DNA of 64,000 nt, taken from NCBI RefSeq assembly GCF_025147765.1, contig NZ_CP102265.1, forward strand, positions 463,501 through 527,500. Reading direction: 5' to 3'. Position numbers and translations under genes: made by a program. This DNA is from Blautia obeum ATCC 29174 (GTDB lineage Bacteria > Bacillota > Clostridia > Lachnospirales > Lachnospiraceae). The notes below the pieces were generated by a model, which was not told the DNA's origin, made no database searches, and saw only the letters and a list, made by a program, of their open reading frames with translations. Below are positions 1 through 9,273 of the stretch, piece after piece; the stretch's first letter is position 1, and every line of letters starts with the position of its first letter.

Positions 1-1
1 G

Positions 2-40
2 GAGCCGCATCGGCATAAAAGCGGTGCGGCTCTGCTTTTT
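2..40 (+). terminator. Hairpin between upstream gene and ABC permeases
   Basis: An 11-bp stem (2-12 with 22-32, one wobble) is followed by a run of five T at 36-40. It precedes the first permease by about 30 bases. In sugar ABC operons such a hairpin often lies between the abundant binding protein gene and the permease genes as a partial terminator; the binding protein itself would be outside the window. Confidence 0.7.
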
Positions 41-66
41 CTTAAAAAGGAAAAGGGGGAAAGGCA

Positions 67-972
67 ATGGCAAAGGCAGAAAAAAAGAAGCTTACCGGCC
101 GTAAACGTGATGAAAGAGTAGCTGCATATATATTCGTAGCACCGGCAGTAATTCTTCTGATTGCATTTCTTGTTGTACCAATGATCTATACCGTATACTT
201 TTCAGGATTTAAATATCAGATCATGAGACCTGATGCAATGAAATTTATCGGTTTTGAAAACTATCAGAAGCTTTTCAGTGATAAAAACTTCTGGCTTGCA
301 TTAAAAAATACCGTTTATTTTACAGTAATTGTTGTTCCTTGTCAGTGTGCACTTGCGCTCGCTCTTGCACTTTTGGTTTCAAAGAAGTTCCGTGGAGTGG
401 CAGTCTTCCGTACCATGTACTTTGCACCACAGCTTACATCCATGGTAGTTATCTCCGTATTGTGGTCAGTACTTTACAATGCAAATCCAAATACAGGTCT
501 GATCAACTCAATCCTTGTATCTCTTGGAATGAGCCCGATCAAATTCCTGAGTGATGCAAATACAGCGATGAACTCCATCATCTTTATGTCTGCATGGCAG
601 GGTGCCGGTTATCAGATGATGATCTTCCTGGCAGGTCTTCAGGGAATCCCGAGGGACCAGTACGAAGCAGCATCTGTAGATGGTGCAACCAAGTTTAAAC
701 AGTTCCTTTACATCACGCTCCCGGGACTGAAGGGAACTATTAAATACGTAATTATGATCACTATGATCCAGGCAATGAAACTTTTTACACAGCCATATAT
801 CATGACACAGGGTGGACCGAAAAACTCCACAAAGACTCTTGTGTATTACATTTATACACAGGGCTTCCAGAAAGGTAACTTTGGTTATGCCTGCTCGATC
901 GCAGCTGTATTCTTTGTGATCGTTGTATGTATGTCTATGGCGATGAAGAAAGTAACTGCGGCAACAGACTGA
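67..972 (+). CDS. Carbohydrate ABC transporter permease (MalF/MsmF type)
   Basis: Inner-membrane permease of a CUT1-type sugar importer, 301 aa. It has about six hydrophobic segments, the first at residues 20-42, and the cytoplasmic EAA loop near residue 200 (EAASVDGATKFKQF...LP) that docks the ATPase. The lysine-rich N-terminus is typical of MalF/UgpA relatives. A GGGGGAAAGG purine stretch precedes the ATG. It is followed after 17 bases by the partner permease and then by a GH32 fructosidase, so the likely cargo is sucrose or a short fructo-oligosaccharide; this is inferred from context only. No ATPase gene is present, as is common where a shared MsmK-type ATPase is used. Confidence 0.9.
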   Translation: MAKAEKKKLTGRKRDERVAAYIFVAPAVILLIAFLVVPMIYTVYFSGFKYQIMRPDAMKFIGFENYQKLFSDKNFWLALKNTVYFTVIVVPCQCALALALALLVSKKFRGVAVFRTMYFAPQLTSMVVISVLWSVLYNANPNTGLINSILVSLGMSPIKFLSDANTAMNSIIFMSAWQGAGYQMMIFLAGLQGIPRDQYEAASVDGATKFKQFLYITLPGLKGTIKYVIMITMIQAMKLFTQPYIMTQGGPKNSTKTLVYYIYTQGFQKGNFGYACSIAAVFFVIVVCMSMAMKKVTAATD

Positions 973-989
973 GAAAGGAGGATATAAAT

Positions 990-1838
990 ATGAAAAAATC
1001 AATGAGGTTTTCTAATGCATTTGGAAAATTCATGTTCTATTTTGGAAATATTATCATCGGTATCATCTTTGTATCTCCTCTGATCTGGATGATTTCCGCA
1101 TCACTGAAACCAGAAGCTAAGATTTTTGCAAATATGGATTCGCTGACTACTTTTTTACCGGTTCAGGCATCCTTAAATAACTATGCAGAAGTATTTTCAC
1201 GACTGAATATGCCTTTGGTATTTAAAAATACACTGCTTTATATTGCACTGATCCTTGTTCTGGATCTGCTTGTAAACTCCATGTGCGGTTATGCATTGGC
1301 TAAATTTGAATTCAGAGGAAAAGGTGCAGTTCTGAATCTTGTAATTGCACTGATGGTACTGCCGATGGAAGCAATCATGCTCCCACTTTACATTGAAATG
1401 TCTCAGCTCGGCTGGGTAAACACACTTGCAGCACTGGTTGTTCCTTTTGTTGCAAAATGCTTTTCTATTTATATGTTCAGACAGTTCTTCTGTGACGTTC
1501 CGGATGATCTGATTGAAGCGGCTGCAATTGATGGCTGTAGTCCGATCAGAACATTTTTCCAGATCGTTATGCCAATCTCCAAAACAGTATACGCAACTGT
1601 ATTTATTCTTGATTTTGTAGCACATTGGAATGATTTTATGTGGCCATTCCTCGTTATGACAGGAGAAGATAAGCGTACGATCCAGCTTGCAGTTCAGTCA
1701 TTTTTTGGAACACAGCCGGTACATTACAGTGCGATCATGGCAGCCCTTGTCGTATCTGCAATCCCGATGATCATTATGTTTATCTTCATGCAGAAATACT
1801 ATGTTGAAGGCATTGCATCATCAGGAATTAAAGGTTGA
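990..1838 (+). CDS. Carbohydrate ABC transporter permease (MalG/MsmG type)
   Basis: Second membrane subunit of the importer, 282 aa. I chose the ATG at 990 because AAAGGAGG (974-981) lies just upstream; an earlier in-frame start at 927 would overlap the first permease. Six transmembrane segments are visible, and the EAA loop (IEAAAIDGCSPIRTFFQIVMP) lies near residue 180. It forms a heterodimer with the preceding permease. The gene order permease-permease-glycosidase is the usual one for oligosaccharide uptake loci in Firmicutes. Confidence 0.92.
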   Translation: MKKSMRFSNAFGKFMFYFGNIIIGIIFVSPLIWMISASLKPEAKIFANMDSLTTFLPVQASLNNYAEVFSRLNMPLVFKNTLLYIALILVLDLLVNSMCGYALAKFEFRGKGAVLNLVIALMVLPMEAIMLPLYIEMSQLGWVNTLAALVVPFVAKCFSIYMFRQFFCDVPDDLIEAAAIDGCSPIRTFFQIVMPISKTVYATVFILDFVAHWNDFMWPFLVMTGEDKRTIQLAVQSFFGTQPVHYSAIMAALVVSAIPMIIMFIFMQKYYVEGIASSGIKG

Positions 1839-1871
1839 TGGAAAACAGTAATAACAGGGAGATAAAGTATT

Positions 1872-3359
1872 ATGAGTAAAGAGAAATTAATGAGGGCAAG
1901 AGAATTTGAGCAGGAACAGTTAAAAAGAATTTCTCCGGAAGAACGTCCCTGCTATCATGTGACAGGTGGTTCCGGATGGATCAATGATCCAAATGGATTC
2001 TCCTTTTATAAAGATGAATATCATCTGTTTTATCAGTATCATCCGTATTCTAATGAATGGGGGCCGATGCACTGGGGACATGTGACAAGTAAGGATCTTA
2101 TCACCTGGGAGAGACTTCCACTTGCCATGGTTCCGGAAGAATCCTATGATAATTTCGGATGTTTCTCCGGAAGTGGTGTTGAGCTTCCGGATGGCCGACA
2201 TCTTCTGATGTATACAGGTGTTGGATATGTAAGTGATATTCCAATGGCCAATGGAGAACTTCCAACACACCAGACACAGTGTCTGGCAGTGGGTGATGGA
2301 ACAGATTACGAGAAATATGAAAAGAATCCGGTTATTACCGGAGATGATATTCCCGTAGGCGGAAGCAAAGTTGATTTCCGTGATCCTAAGATCTGGAAAG
2401 ATGAGGATGGATTTTATTATGCAGTTGTTGCAAATATGATGGACGATGGAAACGGCCGGATCCTTCTTTTCAGAAGTACAGATGCATTTCAGTGGCAGTA
2501 TGTATGCGTACTTGACCACAGTGATGAAAAACTTGGAAAAATGTGGGAATGTCCGGATTTCTATGAAGTAGATGGAAAGCATGTCCTGGTCGTAAGCCCG
2601 ATGGCGATGATGCCGGATGGTCTGAAGTTCCACGTAGGTCACAGTGTCATTTATCTGACAGGAACTTATGACAAAAAGACACATCAGTTTATCAGAGAGG
2701 ATGTGCAGCCGCTTGACAGTGGAATTGATTTCTATGCTCCGCAGAGTATGCTGACACCGGATGGCCGACGCGTGATGATCGCGTGGATGCAGGCATGGCC
2801 GAATTCCAAATTTGTTCCGGATGGTGTGAAATATTTCGGGCAGATGACAGTTCCGAGGGAAATCAATTACCGTAATGGAAAACTCATTCAGCAGCCGGTT
2901 CGTGAGATTGAAAATTATCGTGGAGAACATGTTCACTATGAGGATGTGGAAATCTCCGATGAAACTGTTCTGAATGGTGTAGACGGACGTGTGCTTGATA
3001 TGACAGTGAAGCTGAAGGTAACAGATGAGTTCAAAAAGTTCACCATTAAGCTTGCTGCTGATGAAACCTATGATTCTACGATCACTTATGATCCGGTAAG
3101 AGAAGTTCTCTCTCTTGACCGCAGCCGCAGTGGATATATGTATGACATCCTTCATACAAGAGATATTCAGGTAAAACCGGCAGACGGTGAAGTGACTTTG
3201 AGAATCCTCATGGACAGATTCAGCGTAGAGATTTTTATCAATGACGGAAGTCAGACTGCAACAATGGTATTGTTTACTCCTCAGAAAGCAGATAATATCA
3301 GCTTTGCAGCAGATGGAAAAGCTCAGATAAGCGTTGAAAAATACACCCTTACCTTTTAA
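1872..3359 (+). CDS. Glycoside hydrolase family 32 beta-fructofuranosidase (sucrose-6-phosphate hydrolase-like)
   Basis: Cleaves terminal beta-fructosides such as sucrose, sucrose-6-phosphate or kestose; 495 aa, no signal peptide, so cytoplasmic. All three GH32 active-site motifs are present: WINDPNG at 36-42 (nucleophile Asp39), RDP at 170-172 (transition-state stabiliser), and MWECPDF at 224-230 (acid/base Glu226). The five-bladed propeller is followed by a C-terminal beta-sandwich from about residue 350. It is the third gene of the transporter operon, 33 bases after the permease, so it probably digests the imported fructoside. The exact substrate cannot be read from sequence. Confidence 0.92.
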   Translation: MSKEKLMRAREFEQEQLKRISPEERPCYHVTGGSGWINDPNGFSFYKDEYHLFYQYHPYSNEWGPMHWGHVTSKDLITWERLPLAMVPEESYDNFGCFSGSGVELPDGRHLLMYTGVGYVSDIPMANGELPTHQTQCLAVGDGTDYEKYEKNPVITGDDIPVGGSKVDFRDPKIWKDEDGFYYAVVANMMDDGNGRILLFRSTDAFQWQYVCVLDHSDEKLGKMWECPDFYEVDGKHVLVVSPMAMMPDGLKFHVGHSVIYLTGTYDKKTHQFIREDVQPLDSGIDFYAPQSMLTPDGRRVMIAWMQAWPNSKFVPDGVKYFGQMTVPREINYRNGKLIQQPVREIENYRGEHVHYEDVEISDETVLNGVDGRVLDMTVKLKVTDEFKKFTIKLAADETYDSTITYDPVREVLSLDRSRSGYMYDILHTRDIQVKPADGEVTLRILMDRFSVEIFINDGSQTATMVLFTPQKADNISFAADGKAQISVEKYTLTF

Positions 3360-3375
3360 TTAAAATATATGAGAG

Positions 3376-3411
3376 AAGGCAGACGATGCGTTATGCTCGC
3401 CTGTCTTTTTT
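3376..3411 (+). terminator. Rho-independent terminator after GH32 gene
   Basis: Stem 3376-3386 with 3397-3407 (one mismatch, one wobble) and a T6 tract, 17 bases after the stop codon. It closes the fructoside operon. Confidence 0.85.
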
Positions 3412-3526
3412 CGTTTTTGAAAGCAGTATTTTTCTGTTCAGGAAAGTGAAGCTGTGGTATACTAAAGTGCAGAAAAGACAGAAACAAATCATTTCTTAAA
3501 ACATAAGAAAGAAGGATATTACAGCA

Positions 3527-4678
3527 ATGAGTGAGACAAGAAAATTATATTATGAAGATGTATATACAAAAGAATTTACCGCAAAAGTTCTGGAATGCAG
3601 AGAAGGAAAAAAAGGTTATGAGATCATTCTGGACCAGACAGCTTTTTATCCGGAAGGTGGCGGACAGCCATATGATCTGGGTATACTGAATGATGTGGAA
3701 GTTCTGGAAGTACATGAAAAAGATGGAGAGATCATCCATTATACAAAAGAAGCGATTGAAGCAGGCAGTGATGTTACCGGAAAGATTGACTGGCACAGAA
3801 GATTTGACCTGATGCAGCAGCATTCCGGTGAACATATTGTCAGCGGGCTTGTACATGAAGCTTACGGATACGACAATGTCGGATTCCATATGAGCAGTGA
3901 TGTGATCACAGTAGATTTAAGCGGCGTACTGAGTGAGGCACAGCTTGCTGAAATTGAGGTAGAGACGAACCGTAAGATCTGGGAAAACAGTGAAGTAGAG
4001 ATTACTTACCCATCCAGAGAAGAACTGGACAAACTGGATTACAGAAGCAAGAAGGAACTGACCGGACAGGTGCGCCTGGTACGTTTTCCGGGCTCCGACC
4101 TCTGTGCATGTTGCGGAACACATGTGACACATACTGGTGAGATTGGCGCAGTCAAGATCCTGACAGTAGAAAACTTCCATGAGGGGATCCGTCTGACCAT
4201 GATCTGTGGAAAGAGAGTGATGGATTATCTGAATATGGTAAATGATCAAAACCGTCAGGTATCCATGAAACTTTCTGCAAAGATTGGAGAGACCGCGGCA
4301 GCAGTGGCACGTCTGCAGGATGAAAATTTCCGTCTCAAAGGCCAGGTGAACCACATGTTTGATGAACTCTGTACAGTAGAGGCAAAGAACTGGGAAGATG
4401 CAGGAAGCGTGCTTCTTTTCCATGAGGGACTGGAAGCTGATCAGGTACGCAGAATGGCAGATGCGGTTATGCAGAAATGCAGCGGATGCTGCGCCGTATT
4501 TTCTGCAAATGGAGATGGAAGTTACAAATATGCGATAGGAGAACAGAATGGTGATCTGCGTCAGTTTACAAAAGAGATGAATGCGGCATTAAATGGACGC
4601 GGCGGTGGAAAACCATTCTTTGTACAGGGATCTGTCAAGGCATCAGAAGATGAGATCCGTCACTTCTTCAAACAGTGA
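3527..4678 (+). CDS. Alanyl-tRNA editing protein, AlaX-L type
   Basis: Free-standing homologue of the AlaRS editing domain, which deacylates mischarged Ser-tRNA(Ala) or Gly-tRNA(Ala) in the cytoplasm. 383 aa. Zinc ligands of the HxxxH...CxxxH signature are intact: His99/His103 and Cys194/His198. The FYPEGGGQP motif at 40-48 is the glycine-rich editing motif. The C-terminal third, including GRGGGKPFFVQGS, matches the DHHA1/C-Ala domain, so this is the long AlaX form. RBS AAGAAGGA lies upstream. An amidohydrolase follows 16 bases later, probably co-transcribed but with no obvious functional link. Confidence 0.88.
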   Translation: MSETRKLYYEDVYTKEFTAKVLECREGKKGYEIILDQTAFYPEGGGQPYDLGILNDVEVLEVHEKDGEIIHYTKEAIEAGSDVTGKIDWHRRFDLMQQHSGEHIVSGLVHEAYGYDNVGFHMSSDVITVDLSGVLSEAQLAEIEVETNRKIWENSEVEITYPSREELDKLDYRSKKELTGQVRLVRFPGSDLCACCGTHVTHTGEIGAVKILTVENFHEGIRLTMICGKRVMDYLNMVNDQNRQVSMKLSAKIGETAAAVARLQDENFRLKGQVNHMFDELCTVEAKNWEDAGSVLLFHEGLEADQVRRMADAVMQKCSGCCAVFSANGDGSYKYAIGEQNGDLRQFTKEMNAALNGRGGGKPFFVQGSVKASEDEIRHFFKQ

Positions 4679-4694
4679 TCTGAGGTAAGAGAAG

Positions 4695-5564
4695 ATGTTT
4701 GGAGAATGTCACGCACATGCATTGATGAATGGTATAAACTATCGGGCTGCGGTGAATCTGCACAGAGAAGGAGCCAACGAACAAGCTGTCCGGGAATGCC
4801 TGTGCGCATATCAGGAATCAGGAGTTTCTTTTGTGAGAGATGGTGGCGATCCTTATGGAGTGGCAATGCTGGCATCCAGACTTGCCCCGAAGTATGGAAT
4901 TGATTACCGTACTCCTGTTTTTGCTATTCACAAAAACGGGCATTATGGCTCCATTGTGGGACGTGGATTTGATGATCTGAAAGAGTTCCATCAGAGAGTT
5001 CTGGAGGCAAAAGAATCAGGTGCAGATTTCATCAAGATCATGACGACAGGACTTCTGGATTTTAAGAATCACGGCAAAGTGACAGGAGAACCGCTGGAGG
5101 CCAAAGAAGTAAAAGAAATGGTACATATTGCCCATGAGGAAGGATTTGCGGTCATGAGTCATACGAATGGTGTATATGGAACGAGGGCTGCGATCGCAGC
5201 CGGCGTGGACAGCCTGGAACATGGCAATTATATGGATGAAGAAACGCTGTCCATGCTTGCTGACAGTGATACTGTATGGGTTCCGACACTTGTAACAGTA
5301 CGAAATCTGCTCGGATGTGGGAGGTATGATGATGAGGTCCTCAGGCCGATCATTGTACAGGCAGAGAACCTGGTACGTCTTGCGTTTGCAAAGAAGGTAA
5401 AGGTAGCACCCGGCAGCGATGCCGGTGCCTATATGGTGTCACATGGTAAAGGAATCTGCCAGGAATATGAAGCTTTTTGCCAGATCCTGGGAGATAGACC
5501 GGAAGTGCGGGAGTGGCTGCAGGATGGAGAATGTGAGATCCGGGAAAGATTCCGTAGAAAATAA
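4695..5564 (+). CDS. Amidohydrolase-superfamily metal-dependent hydrolase
   Basis: Hydrolase of unknown substrate, 289 aa. Metal-binding positions of the amidohydrolase barrel can be followed: His6-x-His8, a Lys in FIKIMTTG (candidate carbamylated lysine), His in VMSHTNG, His in SLEHGNY, and the catalytic Asp in PGSDAG. The N-terminal beta-sandwich seen in dihydroorotase and imidazolonepropionase relatives is missing, because the protein begins directly at the first metal motif. No upstream extension is open in frame. It sits in an apparent two-gene unit with the AlaX gene. Prolidase-like or imidazolonepropionase-like activities are possible but not shown. Confidence 0.8.
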   Translation: MFGECHAHALMNGINYRAAVNLHREGANEQAVRECLCAYQESGVSFVRDGGDPYGVAMLASRLAPKYGIDYRTPVFAIHKNGHYGSIVGRGFDDLKEFHQRVLEAKESGADFIKIMTTGLLDFKNHGKVTGEPLEAKEVKEMVHIAHEEGFAVMSHTNGVYGTRAAIAAGVDSLEHGNYMDEETLSMLADSDTVWVPTLVTVRNLLGCGRYDDEVLRPIIVQAENLVRLAFAKKVKVAPGSDAGAYMVSHGKGICQEYEAFCQILGDRPEVREWLQDGECEIRERFRRK

Positions 5565-5567
5565 TGT

Positions 5568-5610
5568 AAAAAAGGCCTGTGAGAAATCATCTCACAGGTC
5601 TTCTATTTTT
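5568..5610. terminator. Bidirectional terminator between convergent genes
   Basis: An 11-bp GC-rich stem (5574-5584 with 5590-5600) is flanked by A6 on the left and T5 on the right, so it can end transcripts from both sides. The stop codon of the minus-strand lipoprotein lies inside the stem. Confidence 0.85.
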
Positions 5611-6731
5611 AATGCAGTATAGATATTGGTCTGCCTGGAATCGGCCGGGTTGAAAGTGACCTTCACGGAACTGCCGGTAAGAAGTCCGCCAGTGGATTCA
5701 TTAGAGGCACTTTCTGTATTGCAGGTGATCCGCACGCCATCAGAAGTCAGAAGGGTGATGGTGTTGGCAGTGGATGCAGTAATTTCTCCGGAAATAGTGA
5801 AGCCGGTATTGCGTTCACTTAAGTTTTCCGGGATATCTCCGGTGATACCGAGGATTGTGAGTCCATCAAGGGTTGTTCCATTGAAGTCTCCGGTATAAAT
5901 TACATTTACATGTGCTCCGGATTCGATTCCACCACTGAAATAACAGGGAATTGCAGACATGTCCAGATTCAGGATGTTTGTGGTATTCTCTGGGGATACC
6001 TGAAGGATATTTGTCTGAATGTTCTGGATCACAGCCCGGAGTTTGTTTTCCGGTTTGATCTCAACTCCCTCCTGAGGTGCAGGAGTAGGAGTGGGTGCAG
6101 GCACATTGAGCGGATCAATATCAGAAACACTGTAGATTTTCATCTGAGAACCATCAAGTACATTTGGATCATCGGCTGAAGCTGGACCAAAATCTCCCTT
6201 ATAGTGAAGATAAACCCAATTGCCGGCTTTGATGCCGCCCTGATAATATTGTTCTGTTCCTGTGATCGGGAAAGTAACGGTTTTTCCACCTTTAGATCTG
6301 ATCGTAATGGAATTGGCGGTCAGATTCTGAACCTGTCCACGCGTAGTTCCTTCTTTTACTTCGGAAGTATCATGATAGTCGTCAACAACTTTGAGCACGC
6401 GGACAGCGCCTGTATCCGTACTGTCAAGCTGCCCTTCGTAGATTACGCTGACAGCATCGCCACAGAGCATTCCGTCTGAACATTCCAGAGTTGCCTGGGA
6501 AATATCAAAGACATAGTTATCCGATCCGCTGAGAAGAGTAAGCTGATTACCGGTAAAATACTGAAGAGTACCCCGGATCTCATCCATATATACACGGGTG
6601 CTTCCAGGATTGATGTCCTGAATCTGTGTATCTTCTGAATCTGAGAAACGATCAACAATATCTCCCAGACTGCAGCCGGATAAAGTGATCAGAAAAAGTG
6701 ATCCGATACAGACCACCAGTATTTTTTTCAT
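5592..6731 (-). CDS. Secreted lipoprotein of unknown function with repeated beta-rich domains
   Basis: 379 aa. The N-terminus has a lipoprotein signal peptide with a lipobox ending LSGC at Cys20. The mature part consists of three or four similar beta-rich units, each containing an 'ITLLTSDG/TIRSKGG' strand pair and a 'GGxxxGxxVxVxYxGxx' turn (about residues 55-110, 135-185, 230-285 and 305-370), separated by a PTPTPAPQ linker near residue 215. This resembles the OB-like repeats of DUF5666-type proteins, but I do not assign the family. It overlaps the upstream GNAT gene by 4 bases (ATGA), so the two are co-translated. Confidence 0.75.
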   Translation of the reverse strand: MKKILVVCIGSLFLITLSGCSLGDIVDRFSDSEDTQIQDINPGSTRVYMDEIRGTLQYFTGNQLTLLSGSDNYVFDISQATLECSDGMLCGDAVSVIYEGQLDSTDTGAVRVLKVVDDYHDTSEVKEGTTRGQVQNLTANSITIRSKGGKTVTFPITGTEQYYQGGIKAGNWVYLHYKGDFGPASADDPNVLDGSQMKIYSVSDIDPLNVPAPTPTPAPQEGVEIKPENKLRAVIQNIQTNILQVSPENTTNILNLDMSAIPCYFSGGIESGAHVNVIYTGDFNGTTLDGLTILGITGDIPENLSERNTGFTISGEITASTANTITLLTSDGVRITCNTESASNESTGGLLTGSSVKVTFNPADSRQTNIYTALKIEDL

Positions 6732-7501
6732 GAAACTCCTTTCTGTGTTACAGCTTTAGGCTGCACACGGAACCAATACGTATAAAAATCAGTAAAGCCA
6801 AGAGATGCATACAGTCGTTTGGCAGCGGTATTTCCCTGAACGACCTGAAGATAGGCATTTTCAGCACCTTTTTTCATGCCCTCCGTGAGAAGTGCAGTAC
6901 AGATCTGGCGTGCAAATCCCTGTCCGCGATATTTTTCCTTTACATGGATCGCGTAGATTCCGATGTAGTCACGGTCAAGGATACCAAGTCCTGTAGCGAT
7001 GATCTTCCCCTCTTTCCAGATGGAAGCACAGATCGTTTCTTTGGGAATGGCACGATACATAGAAGGAACAACGGCCCGGTGGATCGGGTTTGTCATTCCT
7101 TTCAGATCAAAAAGACTTGTGATCCAGATATCCGGAATCTCATCCGTGATCGTTACGGCAGAATATGGCGCATCCAGACGTGCATCACTCAGCTGAAGCG
7201 TCATGACTTCAGTTACATGCTGGATCTCATAACCGCGGTTTTCGAGAGTATAATCAAAATCCGGAGATACCAGCGGACTGATCTTAAAGATAGCAGGAGA
7301 TCCCAGACGTTTGTAAACATCTTCGCAGTAGGCAACCTTTTCACGCCATGGAAGCGTAGAGTTTCCAAATTGTTCCACACTGTTGGTACGATGTGTATAG
7401 AAATAAGAAAATCGCAGGATCCAGCCATCGTAAAGCTCCATTTTGTGAGATGGCCAGGCATTCAGCGACATATCTTCGATTTTTTTGATGTTTTTTTCCA
7501 T
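6728..7501 (-). CDS. GNAT family N-acetyltransferase
   Basis: 257 aa. The acetyl-CoA motif A, VKEKYRGQGFARQICTAL (about residues 190-207), and the following 'NAYLQVVQGNTAAKRLYASLGF' motif B are clear, so the fold is GCN5-like. The N-terminal 130 residues (WPSHKMELYDGWILRFS) match the extra domain seen in many Firmicutes two-domain GNATs. Substrate unknown. Translationally coupled to the lipoprotein downstream. The start at 7501 has GGGAGG about 13 bases upstream. Confidence 0.88.
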   Translation of the reverse strand: MEKNIKKIEDMSLNAWPSHKMELYDGWILRFSYFYTHRTNSVEQFGNSTLPWREKVAYCEDVYKRLGSPAIFKISPLVSPDFDYTLENRGYEIQHVTEVMTLQLSDARLDAPYSAVTITDEIPDIWITSLFDLKGMTNPIHRAVVPSMYRAIPKETICASIWKEGKIIATGLGILDRDYIGIYAIHVKEKYRGQGFARQICTALLTEGMKKGAENAYLQVVQGNTAAKRLYASLGFTDFYTYWFRVQPKAVTQKGVS

Positions 7502-7622
7502 GATGAAGATAAAGCCTCCCTTTTGCTGTTGCTTTTTATTATACCGAACAGAGGCGGATTGTGCAACCGCAAGTCCGGTGCATAAATGTCGGAAATACAG
7601 AGAATTTGGCGAACGAATCTTC

Positions 7623-7652
7623 TTTACAAAACGGCACGGTCCGTTCTATAAT
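7623..7652 (+). promoter_or_regulatory. Candidate promoter of the Tad pilus operon
   Basis: TTTACA (7623-7628), an 18-base spacer and TATAAT (7647-7652). About 90 bases of leader follow, including a 6-bp hairpin (ACCAGA/TCTGGT, 7661-7677), before the first pilus gene. Confidence 0.55.
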
Positions 7653-7726
7653 AAAACTCACCAGAGATCTTCTGGTATTCATAACCGTCGGTTCAGACGG
7701 AAATCCCTTTTTTATAATTGAGATAA

Positions 7727-8263
7727 TTGTATACAGAAAGGAGTGTGATTGGTGTTATTGGTGGCAGGATACTGCTTCTGACGATCACCGGAGTTGCTGT
7801 TTTAATGGATCTGTATCAGATGAAAATAAAAAACAGCTGGATCCTTTTTTCGATGCTGATCGGGTTCGTATATGATCTGTGGCGTGGAGGATGGAATGGA
7901 ACGGCATTTTTTATTTCAGGTACAGGAATTCCACTGGTGGTTCTCGGATGGCTGTTTTATTTCCGAATGCTTGGTTCGGGAGATATCAAACTTTTTTGTG
8001 TACTGGGAGGAATTATGGGACCAGTACATATTCTGTGGTGTATCTGGTATGCATTTCTGACAGGAGGGCTGCTTTCACTGGCCATTCTGATCTTGTGCGG
8101 CGGTTTCAGCCAGCGAATCCAATATTTGGTCAAATATATGAAAACGTATATCCGGACAGGCGAACGGAAAGCTTATTACCGAAATGGGACTGCGTGGGAA
8201 AATATTCATTTCACGGTTCCTGTCTTTATGAGTGTGATGCTGTATGCAGGAGGTATGTATTGA
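7727..8263 (+). CDS. Prepilin peptidase, A24 family (TadV/CpaA-like)
   Basis: Membrane aspartyl protease that cleaves Flp prepilin and TadE-type pseudopilins. Up to 178 aa with about five hydrophobic helices. Both catalytic aspartates are recognisable: the one in LMDLYQMKIKN (about residue 28) and the one in the GSGDIK motif (about residue 88). The N-terminus is uncertain. AGAAAGGAG (7735-7743) sits too close to the in-frame GTG at 7745, so either TTG 7727, GTG 7745 or another non-ATG start is used. First gene of the Tad operon; a second A24 peptidase occurs later in the same operon. Confidence 0.85.
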   Translation: MYTERSVIGVIGGRILLLTITGVAVLMDLYQMKIKNSWILFSMLIGFVYDLWRGGWNGTAFFISGTGIPLVVLGWLFYFRMLGSGDIKLFCVLGGIMGPVHILWCIWYAFLTGGLLSLAILILCGGFSQRIQYLVKYMKTYIRTGERKAYYRNGTAWENIHFTVPVFMSVMLYAGGMY

Positions 8264-9273
8264 AAAAACAAATTTTTGCAGTCTGTGATCTGGAGGCAGA
8301 GTATGCCTGCAACTTTATGGACTATCTGAATCAGAAGAAAAATATCCCTTTTGAAATCCAGGCTTTTACCAGTGTGGAAAGTCTGGTGGCATATGTGAAG
8401 AAGAACCCCGTAGAGTTGCTGTTGATTTCTTCGGAGGCAATGTGCCGGGAAGTAGGAGAACTGGATATTGGTAAGATCGTGATCCTGACAGAGGGAAGTA
8501 AGCCAAAGGAACTGGAGAAGTATACTGGTGTGTATAAATATCAGGCATCATCAGATGTAGTACGCGAAGTGATGGCCTGTTATGGTGCGGAGAAGGCAAT
8601 TCTTCCGGCGCAGCTGCCAGTATTAAAGAAGACGACGGAGATACTGGGAGTATATTCGCCGCTGGGAGGCTGCCTTCAGACTTGCTTTGCACTGACACTG
8701 GCGCAGATATTGGGCAGGGAAAAAAGTGTCCTTTATCTGAATCTGGAAGAGTATGCCGGGTTTGAAGAACTGATGCAGAAAAAATTTTTACATACACTCA
8801 GTGATCTTCTGTATTTTGTAAAACAGGGAAGTACAGGGATTGCAGTTAAGATGAATGGAATGGCAGAGAGTATGGGAAACGTGGATTTTATTCCACCTGT
8901 GCAGTCACCGGAGGATATCAGAGGAACTTCCTGGCAGGATTGGGAACATCTTTTGCAGGAAATCATTCTCCACAGTTCTTATGAGACGATTGTACTTGAT
9001 ATAGGAAACGGGATCGAGGAGGTTTTTCAGATGCTGGACATGTGTACTACGGTTTATACTCCGATAAAAACAGACAAAATGTCACGGAGTAAACTGGCAC
9101 AGTTTGAAGAACTTCTGAGTGTGCGGGATTATCCGCAGATTTTGAGCCGTATGGTAAAACTGAATCTGCCGTATGGACAGGAAGTCCTGGCAGAGCCGTT
9201 TCGCGCAGAGCAGCTGATCTGGGGAACGCTTGGCGATTTTGTCAGAGAACTGCTCGGAAAGGATGAGGTATGA
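8260..9273 (+). CDS. tadZ: TadZ/CpaE-like pilus assembly protein
   Basis: 337 aa, MinD/ParA-superfamily protein that places the Tad secretion machine. The TTG at 8260 is preferred: AGGAGG (8248-8253) is 6 bases upstream and it overlaps the peptidase stop. Residues 1-110 look like an atypical receiver domain (ISSEAM, VILTEGSKP). The ATPase part follows at 'ILGVYSPLGGCLQTCFALTLA', where the usual GKGGVGKT loop is replaced by SPLGGCLQT. Loss of the P-loop lysine is a known trend in TadZ proteins, so ATP hydrolysis is doubtful. The end overlaps tadA by 4 bases. Confidence 0.85.
   Translation: MKKQIFAVCDLEAEYACNFMDYLNQKKNIPFEIQAFTSVESLVAYVKKNPVELLLISSEAMCREVGELDIGKIVILTEGSKPKELEKYTGVYKYQASSDVVREVMACYGAEKAILPAQLPVLKKTTEILGVYSPLGGCLQTCFALTLAQILGREKSVLYLNLEEYAGFEELMQKKFLHTLSDLLYFVKQGSTGIAVKMNGMAESMGNVDFIPPVQSPEDIRGTSWQDWEHLLQEIILHSSYETIVLDIGNGIEEVFQMLDMCTTVYTPIKTDKMSRSKLAQFEELLSVRDYPQILSRMVKLNLPYGQEVLAEPFRAEQLIWGTLGDFVRELLGKDEV

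Noticed and set aside
7727..9273. Alternative long frame 7879-9273 for the TadZ gene
   Set aside because: Its first 127 codons overlap the prepilin peptidase in another frame and lack sense; the TTG at 8260 with AGGAGG is a clear start.
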